Notes: a model not told the origin generated them from the letters alone. Shown: positions 27,115 through 36,601, counted from the stretch's first letter. The stretch is DNA of 64,000 bases from Nocardioides dongkuii (GCF_014127485.1 NZ_CP059903.1:2728001-2792000), one strand, 5' to 3'. Numbers and translations: made by a program.

Positions 27115-28593
27115 CTAGTCCAGGGGTACGTCGACGACCGCGCGCGTGCCCGGCCCGTCCGGCACCGGTCCGAGCTCGAGCTGACCGCCGAGCTCGGACT
27201 CGACCAGCGTGCGCACGATCGAGAGCCCGAGGTTCGTCGACCCGTCCAGGGTGAACCCGGACGGCAGGCCGCGGCCGCCGTCGTCGACGGTGAGGTGCAG
27301 TCGCCCGACGATCCGCTCCACGCGCACCAGGATCTCCCCGGTCGACGTCTCGTCGTCGTCGTCGGCGTACCCGTGCTCGACGGCGTTCTGCAGCACCTCG
27401 GTGAGGACCATCGCCAGCGCGGTCGACGCCTCGGACGGCAGGTGCCCGAACGACCCCTCCCGCCGCACCCGGACCCGCCCGCCCATCGCGCTGACCTCGG
27501 TCACCATCGCCCCGAGCCGGTCCGCGATCTCGTCGAACGCGACCGTCTCCTCGACCGCCTGGCTCAGCGTCTCGTGCACGATCGCGATCGACCCCACCCG
27601 GCGTACCGCCTCCTCGAGCGCGGCCTTGGCCGCCTCGGAGTCGATCCGGCGGGCCTGCAGGCGCAGCAGCGCGGCGACGGTCTGCAGGTTGTTCTTCACC
27701 CGGTGGTGGATCTCGCGGATCGTGGCGTCCTTGGTCACCAGCTCGCGGTCCCGCCGGCGCAGGTCGGTGACGTCGCGGACCAGCACGAGCGCGCCGATGT
27801 GCTCGCCCTCGGGACGCAGCGGGATGCTGCGCACGATCAGCGACACCGCGTCGGAGCCGATCTCGGTGTCGCGGTGGGCGCGCCCGCCGAGCACCGCGCT
27901 CAGCGTCTCCTCGTCGGGACGCCGCCGCGGGGGCACCAGGTCGCGTGTCAGGTCTGCGAGCGCCAGGCCGGTGAGGTCGCCGGAGAGCCCGAGCCGGCGG
28001 TAGACCGACAGCGCGTTGGGGCTGGCGTAGACCACCCGGCCGCCGGCGTCGACCCGCAGGAACCCGTCGCCGACCCGCGGTGAGTCCGCGTGGTCGCTGC
28101 GCTGCCCCGGGGCCGGGAAGTGGCCGTGCGCGATCATCTGGGTCAGGTCGGCCGCGGTCTGGAGGTAGGAGAGCTCGAGGCGGCTGGGCGTGCGCACGCC
28201 GAGCAGGTTGGTGTTGCGGCCCACGACCGCGATCACCCGTCCCGCGCGGCGCACCGGGATGGTCTCGACCCGCACCGGGACGTCGTCGCGCCACTCCGGG
28301 TCGCCCTCGCGGACCAGCCGGCCCTGGCCGTACGCCGTGTCCAGCATCGGCCGGCGGCCGGCGGGCACGAAGGTGCCGACCACGTCGTCGACGTACGCCG
28401 TGGGGCCGGTCGTCGGCCGCATCTGCCCCGCCGCCCAGAAGCCGCGGCCCTCCCGGTCCGGCAGCCACAGCACCAGGTCGGCGAAGGAGAGGTCGGCGAT
28501 GATCTGCCAGTCCGCCTGCAGCAGCTGGAGCCACGCGACGTCGTCGTCGTCGAGGTCGGTGTGGCTGCGCACCAGCTCGGTCATCGTCGGCAC
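27115..28593 (-). CDS. pdtaS: PdtaS-like sensor histidine kinase
   Basis: A 492-residue soluble kinase with an N-terminal GAF-like domain (about 1-150), a PAS-like domain (about 170-280) and a HisKA_2 transmitter whose phospho-acceptor lies in EIHHRVKNNLQ (about 294-304), followed by an HATPase domain with the LTEVLQNAVEHG N box. The start resembles that of M. tuberculosis PdtaS (Rv3220c), which senses copper/NO and acts through the RNA-binding response regulator PdtaR. No PdtaR gene is near, as in mycobacteria. It is convergent with whiB1. Confidence 0.9.
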   Translation of the reverse strand: MPTMTELVRSHTDLDDDDVAWLQLLQADWQIIADLSFADLVLWLPDREGRGFWAAGQMRPTTGPTAYVDDVVGTFVPAGRRPMLDTAYGQGRLVREGDPEWRDDVPVRVETIPVRRAGRVIAVVGRNTNLLGVRTPSRLELSYLQTAADLTQMIAHGHFPAPGQRSDHADSPRVGDGFLRVDAGGRVVYASPNALSVYRRLGLSGDLTGLALADLTRDLVPPRRRPDEETLSAVLGGRAHRDTEIGSDAVSLIVRSIPLRPEGEHIGALVLVRDVTDLRRRDRELVTKDATIREIHHRVKNNLQTVAALLRLQARRIDSEAAKAALEEAVRRVGSIAIVHETLSQAVEETVAFDEIADRLGAMVTEVSAMGGRVRVRREGSFGHLPSEASTALAMVLTEVLQNAVEHGYADDDDETSTGEILVRVERIVGRLHLTVDDGGRGLPSGFTLDGSTNLGLSIVRTLVESELGGQLELGPVPDGPGTRAVVDVPLD

Positions 28594-28686
28594 CCGGCAA
28601 GGCTAGAGGCTCCCCCACCCGCCGCCGGCAGGTCCCGAGCCATCCCGTGAGACCACCGGTCTGGACCGGACCCGGTCCCTGGCACC

Positions 28687-29556
28687 ATGGAGCGCATGGC
28701 GGGTTCCTACTGGCAGCAGGTCCAGGCGGGTGGCCTGGCGGTGCCCGACGACCGGCCGCTCGACGACCTGACCGCCGAGCTCACCCGGATGCTGGGCGAC
28801 CCCGACCCGGCGGTGCGCGACGGCCTCGCCTACCCGACCCTCTCCACCTGGATCCACCGCGGTGTGTACGACGACCTGCTGGTCGGGCTCGGCGACGGCA
28901 TGGCCACCGGCCTGGCTCCCGGTCTCGGCGAGCCGGAGTCGGACGGCGTCTTCCGGCGCAGCTACTCCGCGCTGCTCCTCGGCGAGTGCCTCGCCCGCGC
29001 GAACGCCGACCCGCTGGTGCCCGTCGGGAAGGTCCTCGAGTGGGGCGACCGGCTCGCCACCTGGCTGCTGCGCGAGAACGACCTGCGCGGCTGGGTGCCC
29101 GACAAGGGCTGGGCGCGCGCGGTCGCACACGGCGCCGACGCGCTGGCCTCCCTCGCCGCCTCGCCGCACCTGGGAGCCCCCGAGCTCACCGTCGTCCTCG
29201 ACGTCGTCGCCGACCGGGTGCTGCTCCCCGTCGACCGGCTGTTCACCCACGGGGAGCCGGACCGGCTCGCGGCCGCGGTCCTGGCCGTGCTGCGGCGCGA
29301 CACCGTCCCGCTCGACGTGCTCGAGCCCTGGGTCGCGCGGCTCGCCGCCGGGGCCCGCACCCGCTCGTCGTACGACGGCCGCGACCCGCACCTCGCGGGC
29401 GGCAACGCGGAGACGTTCCTGCGCGCGCTGCACCTCCAGCTCGCGCTGGGGCCGCGCCCGCCCGCCGTCCGGTCCGACCTGCTGCTGGTGGTGGTCGAGG
29501 CGCTCCGGTCGACCAACCCGCACACCCTCGCGCCCTCGGGGGACACCCGCGGGTAG
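28687..29556 (+). CDS. DUF2785-family protein
   Basis: A 289-residue soluble, helical protein with the SALLLGECLARAN and RGWVPDKGWARAVAHGADAL blocks that mark DUF2785. The function of the family is not known. It begins the plus-strand cluster that continues into the thiamine-dependent enzyme 9 bp later. An internal ATG at 28696 is a possible start. Confidence 0.8.
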   Translation: MERMAGSYWQQVQAGGLAVPDDRPLDDLTAELTRMLGDPDPAVRDGLAYPTLSTWIHRGVYDDLLVGLGDGMATGLAPGLGEPESDGVFRRSYSALLLGECLARANADPLVPVGKVLEWGDRLATWLLRENDLRGWVPDKGWARAVAHGADALASLAASPHLGAPELTVVLDVVADRVLLPVDRLFTHGEPDRLAAAVLAVLRRDTVPLDVLEPWVARLAAGARTRSSYDGRDPHLAGGNAETFLRALHLQLALGPRPPAVRSDLLLVVVEALRSTNPHTLAPSGDTRG

Positions 29557-29565
29557 CCTCCGGGC

Positions 29566-31203
29566 ATGACCGACGTCACGTCCGAGACCCTGTCCGGCCA
29601 CGCCGGCGCCCTGGCGGTCGCCGTCGCCCGCGCGCACGGCGTCGAGACCATGTTCACCCTCTCCGGGGCGCACGTCTTCCCCATGTACGACGGGGCGGTG
29701 CACGCCGACCCGCCGATGCGGCTCCTCGACGTCCGCCACGAGCAGACCGCGGCGTTCGCCGCCGAGGCCACCGGCAAGCTGACCCGCGTGCCCGGCCTCG
29801 CCGTGCTGACCGCCGGTCCGGGCGTGACCAACGGCGTGAGCGCGATCGCGCAGGCGCAGTTCGCGGGCTCCCCGATGGTGGTCGTCGGCGGCCGGGCCCC
29901 CCAGAAGCGCTGGGGCAGCGGCAGCCTCCAGGAGCTCGACCAGCCGCCGATCCTGGCCCCCGTCACCAAGCTCGCCCGGACGATCCCGACCGCCGCCGAG
30001 ATCCTCCCCGGCCTCGCCGAGGCGTTCACGCTGGCCGGGTCGCCGCACCGCGGCCCGGTGTTCGTGGACGTGCCGATGGACGAGCTCTTCGCCGAGTCGA
30101 CCGGCCCGGCGCCGACCGGCGTACGACCCGACGGGCTCGACCCCGACCCCGACGCCCTCGACACGGTCGCGCGGCTGCTCGGCGCCGCCCGCCGCCCGGT
30201 GCTCGTGCTCGGCACCGACGTGTGGGCCGACGGCGCCGAGGAGGCCGCGCTCCGCCTGGTCGAGGGCACCTCGGTGCCGACGCTGACCAACGGGATGGGC
30301 CGCGGCGTCGTCCCCGGCGGCCACCCGCTGCTCGTCACCAAGGCGCGGGGCAAGGCGCTCAAGGAGGCCGACCTGGTCATCGTGGTCGGCACCGCGCTCG
30401 ACTTCCGCCTCTCCTACGGCGTGTTCGGCGACGCGCAGGTCGTCCACGTCGCCGACTCCCCCGGCCAGGTCTCCGCGCACGCGACGCTCGCGGCGTCCGT
30501 CGCCGGCGACCTCACCGCCGCGCTCGACGGCCTGCACCGCCGGTTCTCCGGCGGGGACTGGTCGGACTGGACCACGGACCTCCAGCACACGGTGCGCGCC
30601 GCCGCGGCCCGCGACGCCCTGCTGCTCGGCGCCGAGGCCGACCCCATCCACCCGGCCCGCATCTACGGCGAGCTGGTGCCCCGCCTCGAGGCGGACGCCG
30701 TGGTCATCGGCGACGGCGGCGACTTCGTCAGCTTCGCCGGCAAGTACGTCGAGCCCAAGCGCCCCGGCGGCTGGCTCGACCCCGGCCCCTACGGCTGCCT
30801 GGGCGCCGGCCTCGGCGCGGCCATCGCGGCCCGGATCGCGCGCCCGTCCGCGCAGGTGGTGCTGCTGCTCGGCGACGGCGCCGCGGGGTTCTCGCTGATG
30901 GACGTGGACACGCTGGTGCGGCACAACCTCCCCGTGGTCATGGTGATGGGCAACAACTCCGCCTGGGGCCTGGAGAAGGGACCCATGCAGATGCTCTACG
31001 GGTACGACGTCGCCGCCGACCTCGCGCCCGGCACGGCGTACGACGGGGTCGTCCGGGCGCTCGGCGGCGCCGGCGAGACCGTGACCGACCCGCGCCAGAT
31101 CGGGCCGGCGCTCGACCGGGCGTTCGCGGCGAACGTGCCGTACCTGGTCAACGTGATCACCGACGTGGACGCGGCGTACCCCCGGAGCACCTTCGGTGTC
31201 TGA
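29566..31203 (+). CDS. Thiamine-diphosphate enzyme, acetolactate synthase-like (IlvG type)
   Basis: A 545-residue enzyme with three ThDP-fold domains: the catalytic Glu in DVRHEQTAAFAAE, the central domain, and the cofactor motif GDGAAGFSLMD ending in NN. It resembles the orphan large subunit IlvG of mycobacteria. No regulatory small subunit and no ilvC are near, so a role in branched-chain synthesis is not certain; a 2-hydroxyacyl-CoA lyase or other carboligase is possible. It overlaps the acetyltransferase downstream by eight bases. Confidence 0.82.
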   Translation: MTDVTSETLSGHAGALAVAVARAHGVETMFTLSGAHVFPMYDGAVHADPPMRLLDVRHEQTAAFAAEATGKLTRVPGLAVLTAGPGVTNGVSAIAQAQFAGSPMVVVGGRAPQKRWGSGSLQELDQPPILAPVTKLARTIPTAAEILPGLAEAFTLAGSPHRGPVFVDVPMDELFAESTGPAPTGVRPDGLDPDPDALDTVARLLGAARRPVLVLGTDVWADGAEEAALRLVEGTSVPTLTNGMGRGVVPGGHPLLVTKARGKALKEADLVIVVGTALDFRLSYGVFGDAQVVHVADSPGQVSAHATLAASVAGDLTAALDGLHRRFSGGDWSDWTTDLQHTVRAAAARDALLLGAEADPIHPARIYGELVPRLEADAVVIGDGGDFVSFAGKYVEPKRPGGWLDPGPYGCLGAGLGAAIAARIARPSAQVVLLLGDGAAGFSLMDVDTLVRHNLPVVMVMGNNSAWGLEKGPMQMLYGYDVAADLAPGTAYDGVVRALGGAGETVTDPRQIGPALDRAFAANVPYLVNVITDVDAAYPRSTFGV

Positions 31204-31714
31204 GCCGATGCCGGATCTCGCCGACGACCTGGTCCTGCGCCGCGCCACCCAGGCCGACTACCTCTCCGCCGGAGCCGTGACCGTGGCGGCCTACCAGCCG
31301 TTCATCGGCGACCCCGCGCACGACGACTACGTCGCGCGGCTGGAGGACGCGGCCTCCCGCGACCACGACGCCGAGCTGTGGGTCGCGACGTCCGCCGCGG
31401 ACGAGCTGCTCGGCTGCGTCACCATCTGCCCGCCCGGGTCGCGGTGGCGCGAGATCGCCACCGACGACGAGGGCGAGTTCCGGATGCTGGCGGTCGCGCC
31501 GACCGCCCAGGGCCGCGGGGTGGGCCGGGCGCTGGTCGAGCTGGTGCTGGACCGGTTCAGGACCGACGGTGCGTCCGCGGTCGCGCTCTCCAGCCTGCGC
31601 GAGATGAGCGACGCGCACCGGCTCTACGAGCGGCTCGGCTTCACCCGGATGCCCGACCGCGACTGGCGGCCGCTGCCCGAGGTCGACCTGATCGCCTTCC
31701 GCAAGGAGCTCTGA
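31196..31714 (+). CDS. GNAT-family N-acetyltransferase
   Basis: A 172-residue acetyltransferase with the acetyl-CoA signature MLAVAPTAQGRGVGRALVE (about 99-117) and the usual beta-alpha pattern, ending in HRLYERLGF. The substrate is not evident. The GTG at 31196 lies inside the end of the upstream gene; an ATG at 31208 just after that stop is an alternative. It is followed by a hot-dog thioesterase one base after its stop. Confidence 0.85.
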   Translation: MSEPMPDLADDLVLRRATQADYLSAGAVTVAAYQPFIGDPAHDDYVARLEDAASRDHDAELWVATSAADELLGCVTICPPGSRWREIATDDEGEFRMLAVAPTAQGRGVGRALVELVLDRFRTDGASAVALSSLREMSDAHRLYERLGFTRMPDRDWRPLPEVDLIAFRKEL

Positions 31715-31715
31715 G

Positions 31716-32084
31716 GTGGAGGCCACGCTGAGGTTCACGGTGACCGACGAGGACACCGCGGCGGCGCTGGGGTCGGGCTCGCTGCCCGTGCTCGGCACCC
31801 CGCGGATGCTCGCGTGGTGCGAGGCCGCCACCTGCGCCGCGATCGAGGAGTCCCTCTCCCCCGGCGCGACCTCGGTCGGCACCCGCGTCTCCCTCGAGCA
31901 CCTCGCGCCGTCCACGGTCGGCCAGCAGGTCGAGGTGACCGCCTCGACGGCGTACGTCGACGGCCGGCTGCACCGCTTCACCGTCGCCGCCCGCAACGCG
32001 GGCTCGGCGAAGGTGGTCGCCTCCGGCGAGGTCACCCGGGTCGTCGTCGACGCGGAGCGGTTCCTGGCCCGACTGACCCCCTGA
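31716..32084 (+). CDS. Thioesterase-like hot-dog protein
   Basis: A 122-residue single-domain protein of the hot-dog fold, similar in layout to FlK-type acyl-CoA thioesterases: LGTPRMLAWCEAATCAAIE and GTRVSLEHLAPS correspond to the substrate-binding helix and active-site strand. It starts with GTG one base after the GNAT stop. Such proteins remove acyl groups from CoA thioesters. Its partner enzymes in this operon suggest small acyl-CoA metabolism, an inference. Confidence 0.8.
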   Translation: MEATLRFTVTDEDTAAALGSGSLPVLGTPRMLAWCEAATCAAIEESLSPGATSVGTRVSLEHLAPSTVGQQVEVTASTAYVDGRLHRFTVAARNAGSAKVVASGEVTRVVVDAERFLARLTP

Positions 32085-32161
32085 TTCGCCCTCGCCCCGC
32101 CGATTTGAGACACTGTGCTCCGGCCCTCTCACGGGTCGACCCCGATCCTGAGGAGAACACC

Positions 32162-32236
32162 ATGGGCAAGACCGGCCGCAAGCGCCGCGCTCGCAAGAAG
32201 AAGGGCGCGAACCACGGCAAGCGCCCCAACGCCTGA
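32162..32236 (+). CDS. 50S ribosomal protein bL37
   Basis: A 24-residue, highly basic protein (MGKTGRKRRARKKK... ending NHGKRPNA) behind a GAGGAG site. Sequence and size fit bL37, a short actinobacterial large-subunit protein seen in mycobacterial ribosome structures. It is easily missed in annotation because of its length. A strong terminator follows, so it is a single-gene unit. Confidence 0.85.
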   Translation: MGKTGRKRRARKKKGANHGKRPNA

Positions 32237-32254
32237 GCGCAGCCACTCGCACTG

Positions 32255-32282
32255 AACCCCCGAGCCCGTTGGGCCGGGGGTT
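32255..32282 (+). terminator. Intrinsic terminator after bL37
   Basis: Hairpin AACCCCC...GGGGGTT with an inner GCCC/GGGC stem, 18 bp after the bL37 stop. The stem is strong and ends in TT. Confidence 0.75.
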
Positions 32283-32371
32283 CGTTGCGTTCCGGGGGCC
32301 GAACGACCTCGCCCGCCACGCCGACGTGATCGGCGGGGCGGGCGAGGGTCGATGCCGGGACGGTCAGCGCG

Positions 32372-33415
32372 TCAGCCGCGCTGCTCGTCCAGCCAGGTGC
32401 GCCACGACGAGGTGACACCCGCCGGCGGGGTGGTGGCCGTCCGTGCCGACAAGGCGAGCGGCGGCTGGGCGACCGCGTGGTCGGGGGCCGTCCCACCGCC
32501 GGTCAGCTTGCGGTAGATCTCCTCCGCGGCTCCCCGCATCCCCCGCTGGAACGGGTGGAAGTTCGCGGCGCGGAGCGGGTCGAGCGTGCTCCCGTTGATC
32601 CAGGCCTCGCTGCCGGCGCAGGCGTGGTGACCGCGGGAGGCCGGGTAGAGGTTGAGGTACGTCGCGCCCTGGCGCTTCGCGGCGCGCTTCAGCGACCGGT
32701 TGAGGCGCCGCTCGACGCGGTTGCCCCAGCGGTAGTCACCCGCCGCGAACGTCACGGCGTTGCAGGTGCCGCGCTCCGGGAGCAGTCGGGGGTAGCCCAC
32801 GACGTACACCTCGGCGCCGGGCGCGCGGCGGTGGACCTTCCGCACCACCCGACCGACGTTCGCCTGGATCTTCGCGGCGTCGCGGAGCTTGGTGTCCACG
32901 CCCTTGCGGTTGGTGAAGTGGCGGCGGCAGGGCGCCCCCTTCGGCGCGAGCTCGGCCACGGCCTCGCACACCTCGATCATCGAGCCGAACAGCTTGTAGT
33001 CGTTGCCGCCGATCCCGATCGTCACCAGGTCGGTCTCCTTGGAGAGGGCGTCGACCTGCGGCGCGGGCTTCGGCCCCGGCACGATCGTCGACTGGCGCCG
33101 CTTGGTCAGGTCGGCGGACTGGGCGCCGGAGCAGGTGACGTCGACGTAGCTGCGGACGCCGAAGTACCCGGCGAGGTAGGCCGGGTAGTTGTTCGTCGAG
33201 CGCAGGCAGCCGAGCGGGTCCAGCCGCTGGGCCGGGACCAGGGGGCCCGCGCTGTAGGAGTCGCCGAGCGCGACGTAGTCGATCGGGTCGCCACCGGTGA
33301 CGACATCACTGGGCGTGCCGGCGGCCGCGGGGGCCGAGCCGAGCGCCAGGGCCAGCACCAGGGTGGCCCCGCCGACGAGGAGCGAGCGGAGGGGGCGGAG
33401 ACGAGCAGTGGACAT
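32372..33415 (-). CDS. Secreted SGNH/GDSL hydrolase
   Basis: A 347-residue exported esterase/lipase-like enzyme. The signal peptide (about 1-33) ends APAAAG. The SGNH blocks are present: ALGDSYSAG with the nucleophile serine, IGIGGND, and the catalytic Asp-x-x-His end as ANFHPFQRGM. Several cysteines suggest disulfides. The substrate is unknown. It is transcribed away from bL37. Confidence 0.9.
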   Translation of the reverse strand: MSTARLRPLRSLLVGGATLVLALALGSAPAAAGTPSDVVTGGDPIDYVALGDSYSAGPLVPAQRLDPLGCLRSTNNYPAYLAGYFGVRSYVDVTCSGAQSADLTKRRQSTIVPGPKPAPQVDALSKETDLVTIGIGGNDYKLFGSMIEVCEAVAELAPKGAPCRRHFTNRKGVDTKLRDAAKIQANVGRVVRKVHRRAPGAEVYVVGYPRLLPERGTCNAVTFAAGDYRWGNRVERRLNRSLKRAAKRQGATYLNLYPASRGHHACAGSEAWINGSTLDPLRAANFHPFQRGMRGAAEEIYRKLTGGGTAPDHAVAQPPLALSARTATTPPAGVTSSWRTWLDEQRG

Positions 33416-33419
33416 GGGA

Positions 33420-33521
33420 CTCCCGAGCTGTGGGGCGGGCGAACCGCCGTACCGACGAGTAAGGGGGCCACCTTAGTGGTGGAGCCCACACCGTCGGGCG
33501 GCGCATCGCCCAGCTCGGGAG
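33420..33521. repeat. 11-bp inverted repeat flanking the GDSL leader
   Basis: CTCCCGAGCTG (33420-33430) and CAGCTCGGGAG (33511-33521) are perfect complements separated by 80 bp, between the rsrA stop and the start of the GDSL hydrolase. It could form a long-range stem in the leader RNA or end the sigR-rsrA transcript. Confidence 0.5.
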
Positions 33522-33525
33522 CCGC

Positions 33526-33840
33526 TCAGCCCTCGCTGATCCGGACCTGCACCTCGCGGATGCGGAGCATGACCCGGCGGCGCAGCTCCTCGGGAGCCGC
33601 CTCGGAGCAGGAGCGGGCCACGACCGACTTCACCGTGCGCTGGAGGTCGTACTTCTCCAGGCAGGGGTTGCAGGTGTCGAGGTGGACGCGGACGGCGTCG
33701 CAGTCGGCCTCGGCGAGCTCGTTGTCGATGAAGTAGACGATCTGCTCGAGGTAGTCGGCGCACTCGCCGGCCGACATGTCCTCGGGGCCGTGGTCGTGCA
33801 CGTGGCCGGCGTCGCCGGCGTGGTCGGGGCGGTCGCTCAT
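33526..33840 (-). CDS. rsrA: Zinc-binding redox-sensing anti-sigma factor
   Basis: A 104-residue ZAS-domain protein. Cys27, His53, Cys57 and Cys60 form the Cys and HxxxCxxC pattern, with the same 26-residue spacing between the first Cys and His as in Streptomyces RsrA. In that family thiol oxidation releases zinc and sets SigR free. The gene overlaps sigR by four bases, so both are made together. The His-rich first 20 residues are an extra feature. Confidence 0.93.
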   Translation of the reverse strand: MSDRPDHAGDAGHVHDHGPEDMSAGECADYLEQIVYFIDNELAEADCDAVRVHLDTCNPCLEKYDLQRTVKSVVARSCSEAAPEELRRRVMLRIREVQVRISEG

Positions 33841-34487
33841 GCGTCGCTCCCCTGACGCGCGGAGGGCACCGGCCGCAGGTCGTTGGCCCGGACGTAGCCC
33901 TGGAGCATGTCCCGCAGCTGACGGCGGCCGCGGTGCAGCCGCGACATGACCGTGCCGATGGGGGTGTCCATGATCTCGGCGATCTCCTTGTACGCGAAGC
34001 CCTCGACGTCGGCGAGGTAGACCGCGAGCCGGAACTCCTCGGGGAGCCGCTGCAGCGCGTCCTTGACCTGGGAGTCGGGCAGGTGCTCGAGCGCCTCGGT
34101 CTCGGCCGACTTCAGCCCGCTGGAGGTGTGCGACTCCGCGCGGGCGAGCTGCCAGTCCTCGACGTCCTCGGCCATCGACTGCTGCGGCTGCCGCTGCTTC
34201 TTGCGGTAGTTGTTGATGAAGGTGTTCGTGAGGATCCGGTAGAGCCAGGCCTTGAGGTTGGTGCCGGGCCGGAACTGGTGGAAGGACGAGAACGCCTTCG
34301 CGAAGGTCTCCTGGACCAGGTCCTCGGCGTCCGCCGGGTTGCGGGTCATCCGCATCGCGGCGGAGTAGAGCTGGTCGAGGAACGGCAGGGCATCGCGCTC
34401 GAAGCGCGCGGCCCGTTCGGCGTCGGTCTCGGTGGCGACGTCGACGGTCTCGAGGTCGTCGAGCGCGGCATCGGTGAAGTCAGTCAT
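33837..34487 (-). CDS. sigR: Thiol-stress ECF sigma factor SigR/SigH
   Basis: A 216-residue ECF sigma factor with region 2 ([17 protein letters not shown]) and region 4 ([25 protein letters not shown]). It matches SigR of Streptomyces and SigH of mycobacteria, which turn on thioredoxin, mycothiol and protease genes in disulfide stress. Its anti-sigma rsrA follows. The ATG 34487 is preferred because a GGGAGG stands before it, although only two bases away; an upstream ATG at 34533 is another option, close to the start site of the predicted promoter. Confidence 0.93.
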   Translation of the reverse strand: MTDFTDAALDDLETVDVATETDAERAARFERDALPFLDQLYSAAMRMTRNPADAEDLVQETFAKAFSSFHQFRPGTNLKAWLYRILTNTFINNYRKKQRQPQQSMAEDVEDWQLARAESHTSSGLKSAETEALEHLPDSQVKDALQRLPEEFRLAVYLADVEGFAYKEIAEIMDTPIGTVMSRLHRGRRQLRDMLQGYVRANDLRPVPSARQGSDA

Positions 34488-34531
34488 CGCCTCCCAGGAT
34501 ACGCCGGGGGCGGGTGCGTCGAGCAGGGCCA

Positions 34532-35230
34532 TCACGTCGGTTGAACGCCGGGGCCAGGCGTGCCATTCCCGGCCACCTCGCGCACCACCCACTCCAGCGC
34601 GGACTCCACCACGATCTCCATCGCCTCCTGCTGGGAGACCACGGCGCGGGCCGGCACCCGGAGCCCGTGGTCGGCGTCCGGGACCACGCTGAGCTCGACC
34701 CCGGGCGGGAACTCGTCGGGCGTGCCCATCGTGTCCCGCTCGCCCTGGACGACCAGGACCGGGACGCCCGCGCCGAGCAGCTCGGGGAGCCGGGACCTCT
34801 CCGGCCGGCCCGGGGGGTGCAGCGGGAAGGACAGCGCCAGGCAGCCCGCCGCGCCGGCCCGGGTGGCGCACCGGGCCGCCGACCGCGCGCCGGCGGACCG
34901 CCCGCCCAGCACCAGCGGGCCTGCCGCCGCCCCGTCCCGGAGGGCCGCCACGGCCGCGAGCAGGGCGGCGTCCAGCGTCGGCGGCGGGGTCGCGAGCTTG
35001 CGCCCCGCGACCCGCCACGGCTGCTCGAGCAGGACGACGCTGAGCCCGAGCGCGGGCAGCGCGCCCGCCAGCGCCACCAGGTCGCGGGCGTCCACGCCGC
35101 CGCCCGCGCCGTGGCTGAGTAGCAGCGTCGCGGTGGGCGAGTCCGCGGCGTACGTCATCAGGCGTGCCTCGCCGTGCGGCGTGTCGATCCGCTGCTCCAC
35201 CGGACCGGTCGCCGAGGGCCCGGCGCTCAT
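34532..35230 (-). CDS. Alpha/beta hydrolase of the KANL3/Tex30-like group
   Basis: A 232-residue serine hydrolase-like protein. The nucleophile elbow is [10 protein letters not shown]; acid and histidine fall in QGERDTMG and DADHGL, giving a complete triad. An [12 protein letters not shown] oxyanion loop is near the start. The real substrate is unknown. The start overlaps the SRAP gene stop by four bases, and its stop lies beside the upstream start codon of sigR, so the sigR promoter is embedded in its 3' end. Confidence 0.87.
   Translation of the reverse strand: MSAGPSATGPVEQRIDTPHGEARLMTYAADSPTATLLLSHGAGGGVDARDLVALAGALPALGLSVVLLEQPWRVAGRKLATPPPTLDAALLAAVAALRDGAAAGPLVLGGRSAGARSAARCATRAGAAGCLALSFPLHPPGRPERSRLPELLGAGVPVLVVQGERDTMGTPDEFPPGVELSVVPDADHGLRVPARAVVSQQEAMEIVVESALEWVVREVAGNGTPGPGVQPT
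34544..34570 (-). promoter_or_regulatory. Sigma-R-type promoter upstream of sigR
   Basis: On the minus strand GGGAAT (34570-34565) is followed by 18 bases and GTT (34546-34544), the GGAAT-N18-GTT pattern known for SigR promoters. It lies inside the last codons of the upstream hydrolase gene. Transcription would start near 34537, so SigR probably activates its own gene. Confidence 0.75.
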
Positions 35231-36003
35231 CGGAGCACGTCCTGGACGACGTCGTCGGGCACGTCCTCGAGCGGGAGCGGCTCGACCAGGTCGGGCCCGT
35301 TGTTGCGCACGTTGCTGACCCGCGTCGACACGGCGTACGCCTCGAGCCGGCCCGGCGCCGCGGGCGTGAGCAGGTCGAGCAGCGAGTCGGAGGAGGCCGT
35401 CGGGTCCAGCCACTGCCCCCACCGGTCCCGCTCCACCATCAGCGGCATCCGGTCGTGGATGTGACCGAGGGTGTCCTCGGCGTCCGTGGTGATCACCGTG
35501 CACGTCCAGCGGAACCGCGCCGGGTCGTCCTCCTCGCGCGTCGGGTCCCGCCAGATCTCGTAGAGCCCGGCCATCGCCAGCGTCGACCCGTCCTGGGGAC
35601 GGATGAAGAACGGCTGCTTCAGCGGCTTGCCGGACTTCCCCTTCTGGGAGGTGGGGTACCACTCGAAGTAGCCGTCGGCCGGCAGCAGGCAGCGCCGCTT
35701 CGCGAACGCCCGCTTGTACGCCGGCTTCTCGGCCACCGTCTCCATCCGGGCGTTGATCATCCGGTTGCCGATCGAGGGATCCTTCGCCCACGACGGCACC
35801 AGCCCCCAGGTGAGCACCCGCAGCTGCCGCTGCGGCGGCTCCTCGGACTCCCGGGACGGCGGCCGCTCGACGACGGCGTACACCTCCTTGGTGGGGGCGA
35901 CGTTCCAGTCGGGCTCGAGCGGCGCGGCGACCATCGCCTCGGCGATCTCGAACTCCTCGACGAGGTCCTCCGGGCGCCTGGTGGACGCGTAGCGGCCGCA
36001 CAT
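35227..36003 (-). CDS. SRAP-domain protein (YedK/HMCES)
   Basis: A 258-residue protein that covalently traps abasic sites in single-stranded DNA. Cys2, exposed after removal of Met1, is present (MCGRYAS), with the other family residues: NARMET, the Glu in GYFEWY and the His in IHDRMP. Rv3226c of M. tuberculosis is the matching gene in the same neighbourhood. It shares four bases with the hydrolase downstream. Confidence 0.95.
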   Translation of the reverse strand: MCGRYASTRRPEDLVEEFEIAEAMVAAPLEPDWNVAPTKEVYAVVERPPSRESEEPPQRQLRVLTWGLVPSWAKDPSIGNRMINARMETVAEKPAYKRAFAKRRCLLPADGYFEWYPTSQKGKSGKPLKQPFFIRPQDGSTLAMAGLYEIWRDPTREEDDPARFRWTCTVITTDAEDTLGHIHDRMPLMVERDRWGQWLDPTASSDSLLDLLTPAAPGRLEAYAVSTRVSNVRNNGPDLVEPLPLEDVPDDVVQDVLR

Positions 36004-36063
36004 GGGTCCACCCTAGGACCTCCAGCGGGCGTGGACCGGCCCCTGCCGGGGTAAGTGGAGGCC

Positions 36064-36588
36064 ATGATCGCCAGCCGCCTCCTCGCCCGTCCCCTCCTCG
36101 CCTCGACGTTCCTGGTCGGTGCCACGAACGCCCTGAAGAACACCGAGGCGGCCGCCACCCGCGCGCAGCCCGTCACCGACAAGGTCGTGCCGATCGCGAA
36201 GAACGCCGGTGTCCCGCTGCCCCAGGACCCCGCGACGCTGGTCCGGCTCAACGCCGGCGTGCAGATCGCCGCGGCGCTCGCCTTCGCCACCGGCCGGATG
36301 CCGCGGGTCTCCGCGCTCGTCCTCGCCGCCTCGCTGGTGCCGACCACCGCCGCCGGGCACCGCTTCTGGGAGACCCAGGACCCGGCCCAGCGCACCCAGC
36401 AGAAGCTGCACTTCGCCAAGAACGCCTCGATCCTGGGCGGGCTGCTCATCGCCGCCGGCGACACCGAGGGCAAGCCGGGCGTGGCCTGGCGCGCCGGCCG
36501 GGCCGCCAAGGACGCCCGCCGCGAGGCCAAGCACCTGGCCAAGGCCGCGGGCCGCGAGGCTCGGCTGGTGAAGGCGAAGGTGTCCTGA
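36064..36588 (+). CDS. DoxX-family membrane protein
   Basis: A 174-residue DoxX-like protein with about four membrane helices and a charged C-terminal tail rich in Lys and Arg (from about 140). Family members occur in respiratory and thiol-redox contexts but have no settled role. ATG 36064 was preferred; a GTG at 36055 is in frame. It is divergent from the SRAP gene and precedes aroA by 13 bp. Confidence 0.8.
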   Translation: MIASRLLARPLLASTFLVGATNALKNTEAAATRAQPVTDKVVPIAKNAGVPLPQDPATLVRLNAGVQIAAALAFATGRMPRVSALVLAASLVPTTAAGHRFWETQDPAQRTQQKLHFAKNASILGGLLIAAGDTEGKPGVAWRAGRAAKDARREAKHLAKAAGREARLVKAKVS

Positions 36589-36601
36589 CCCCGCCGCTAG
36601 A

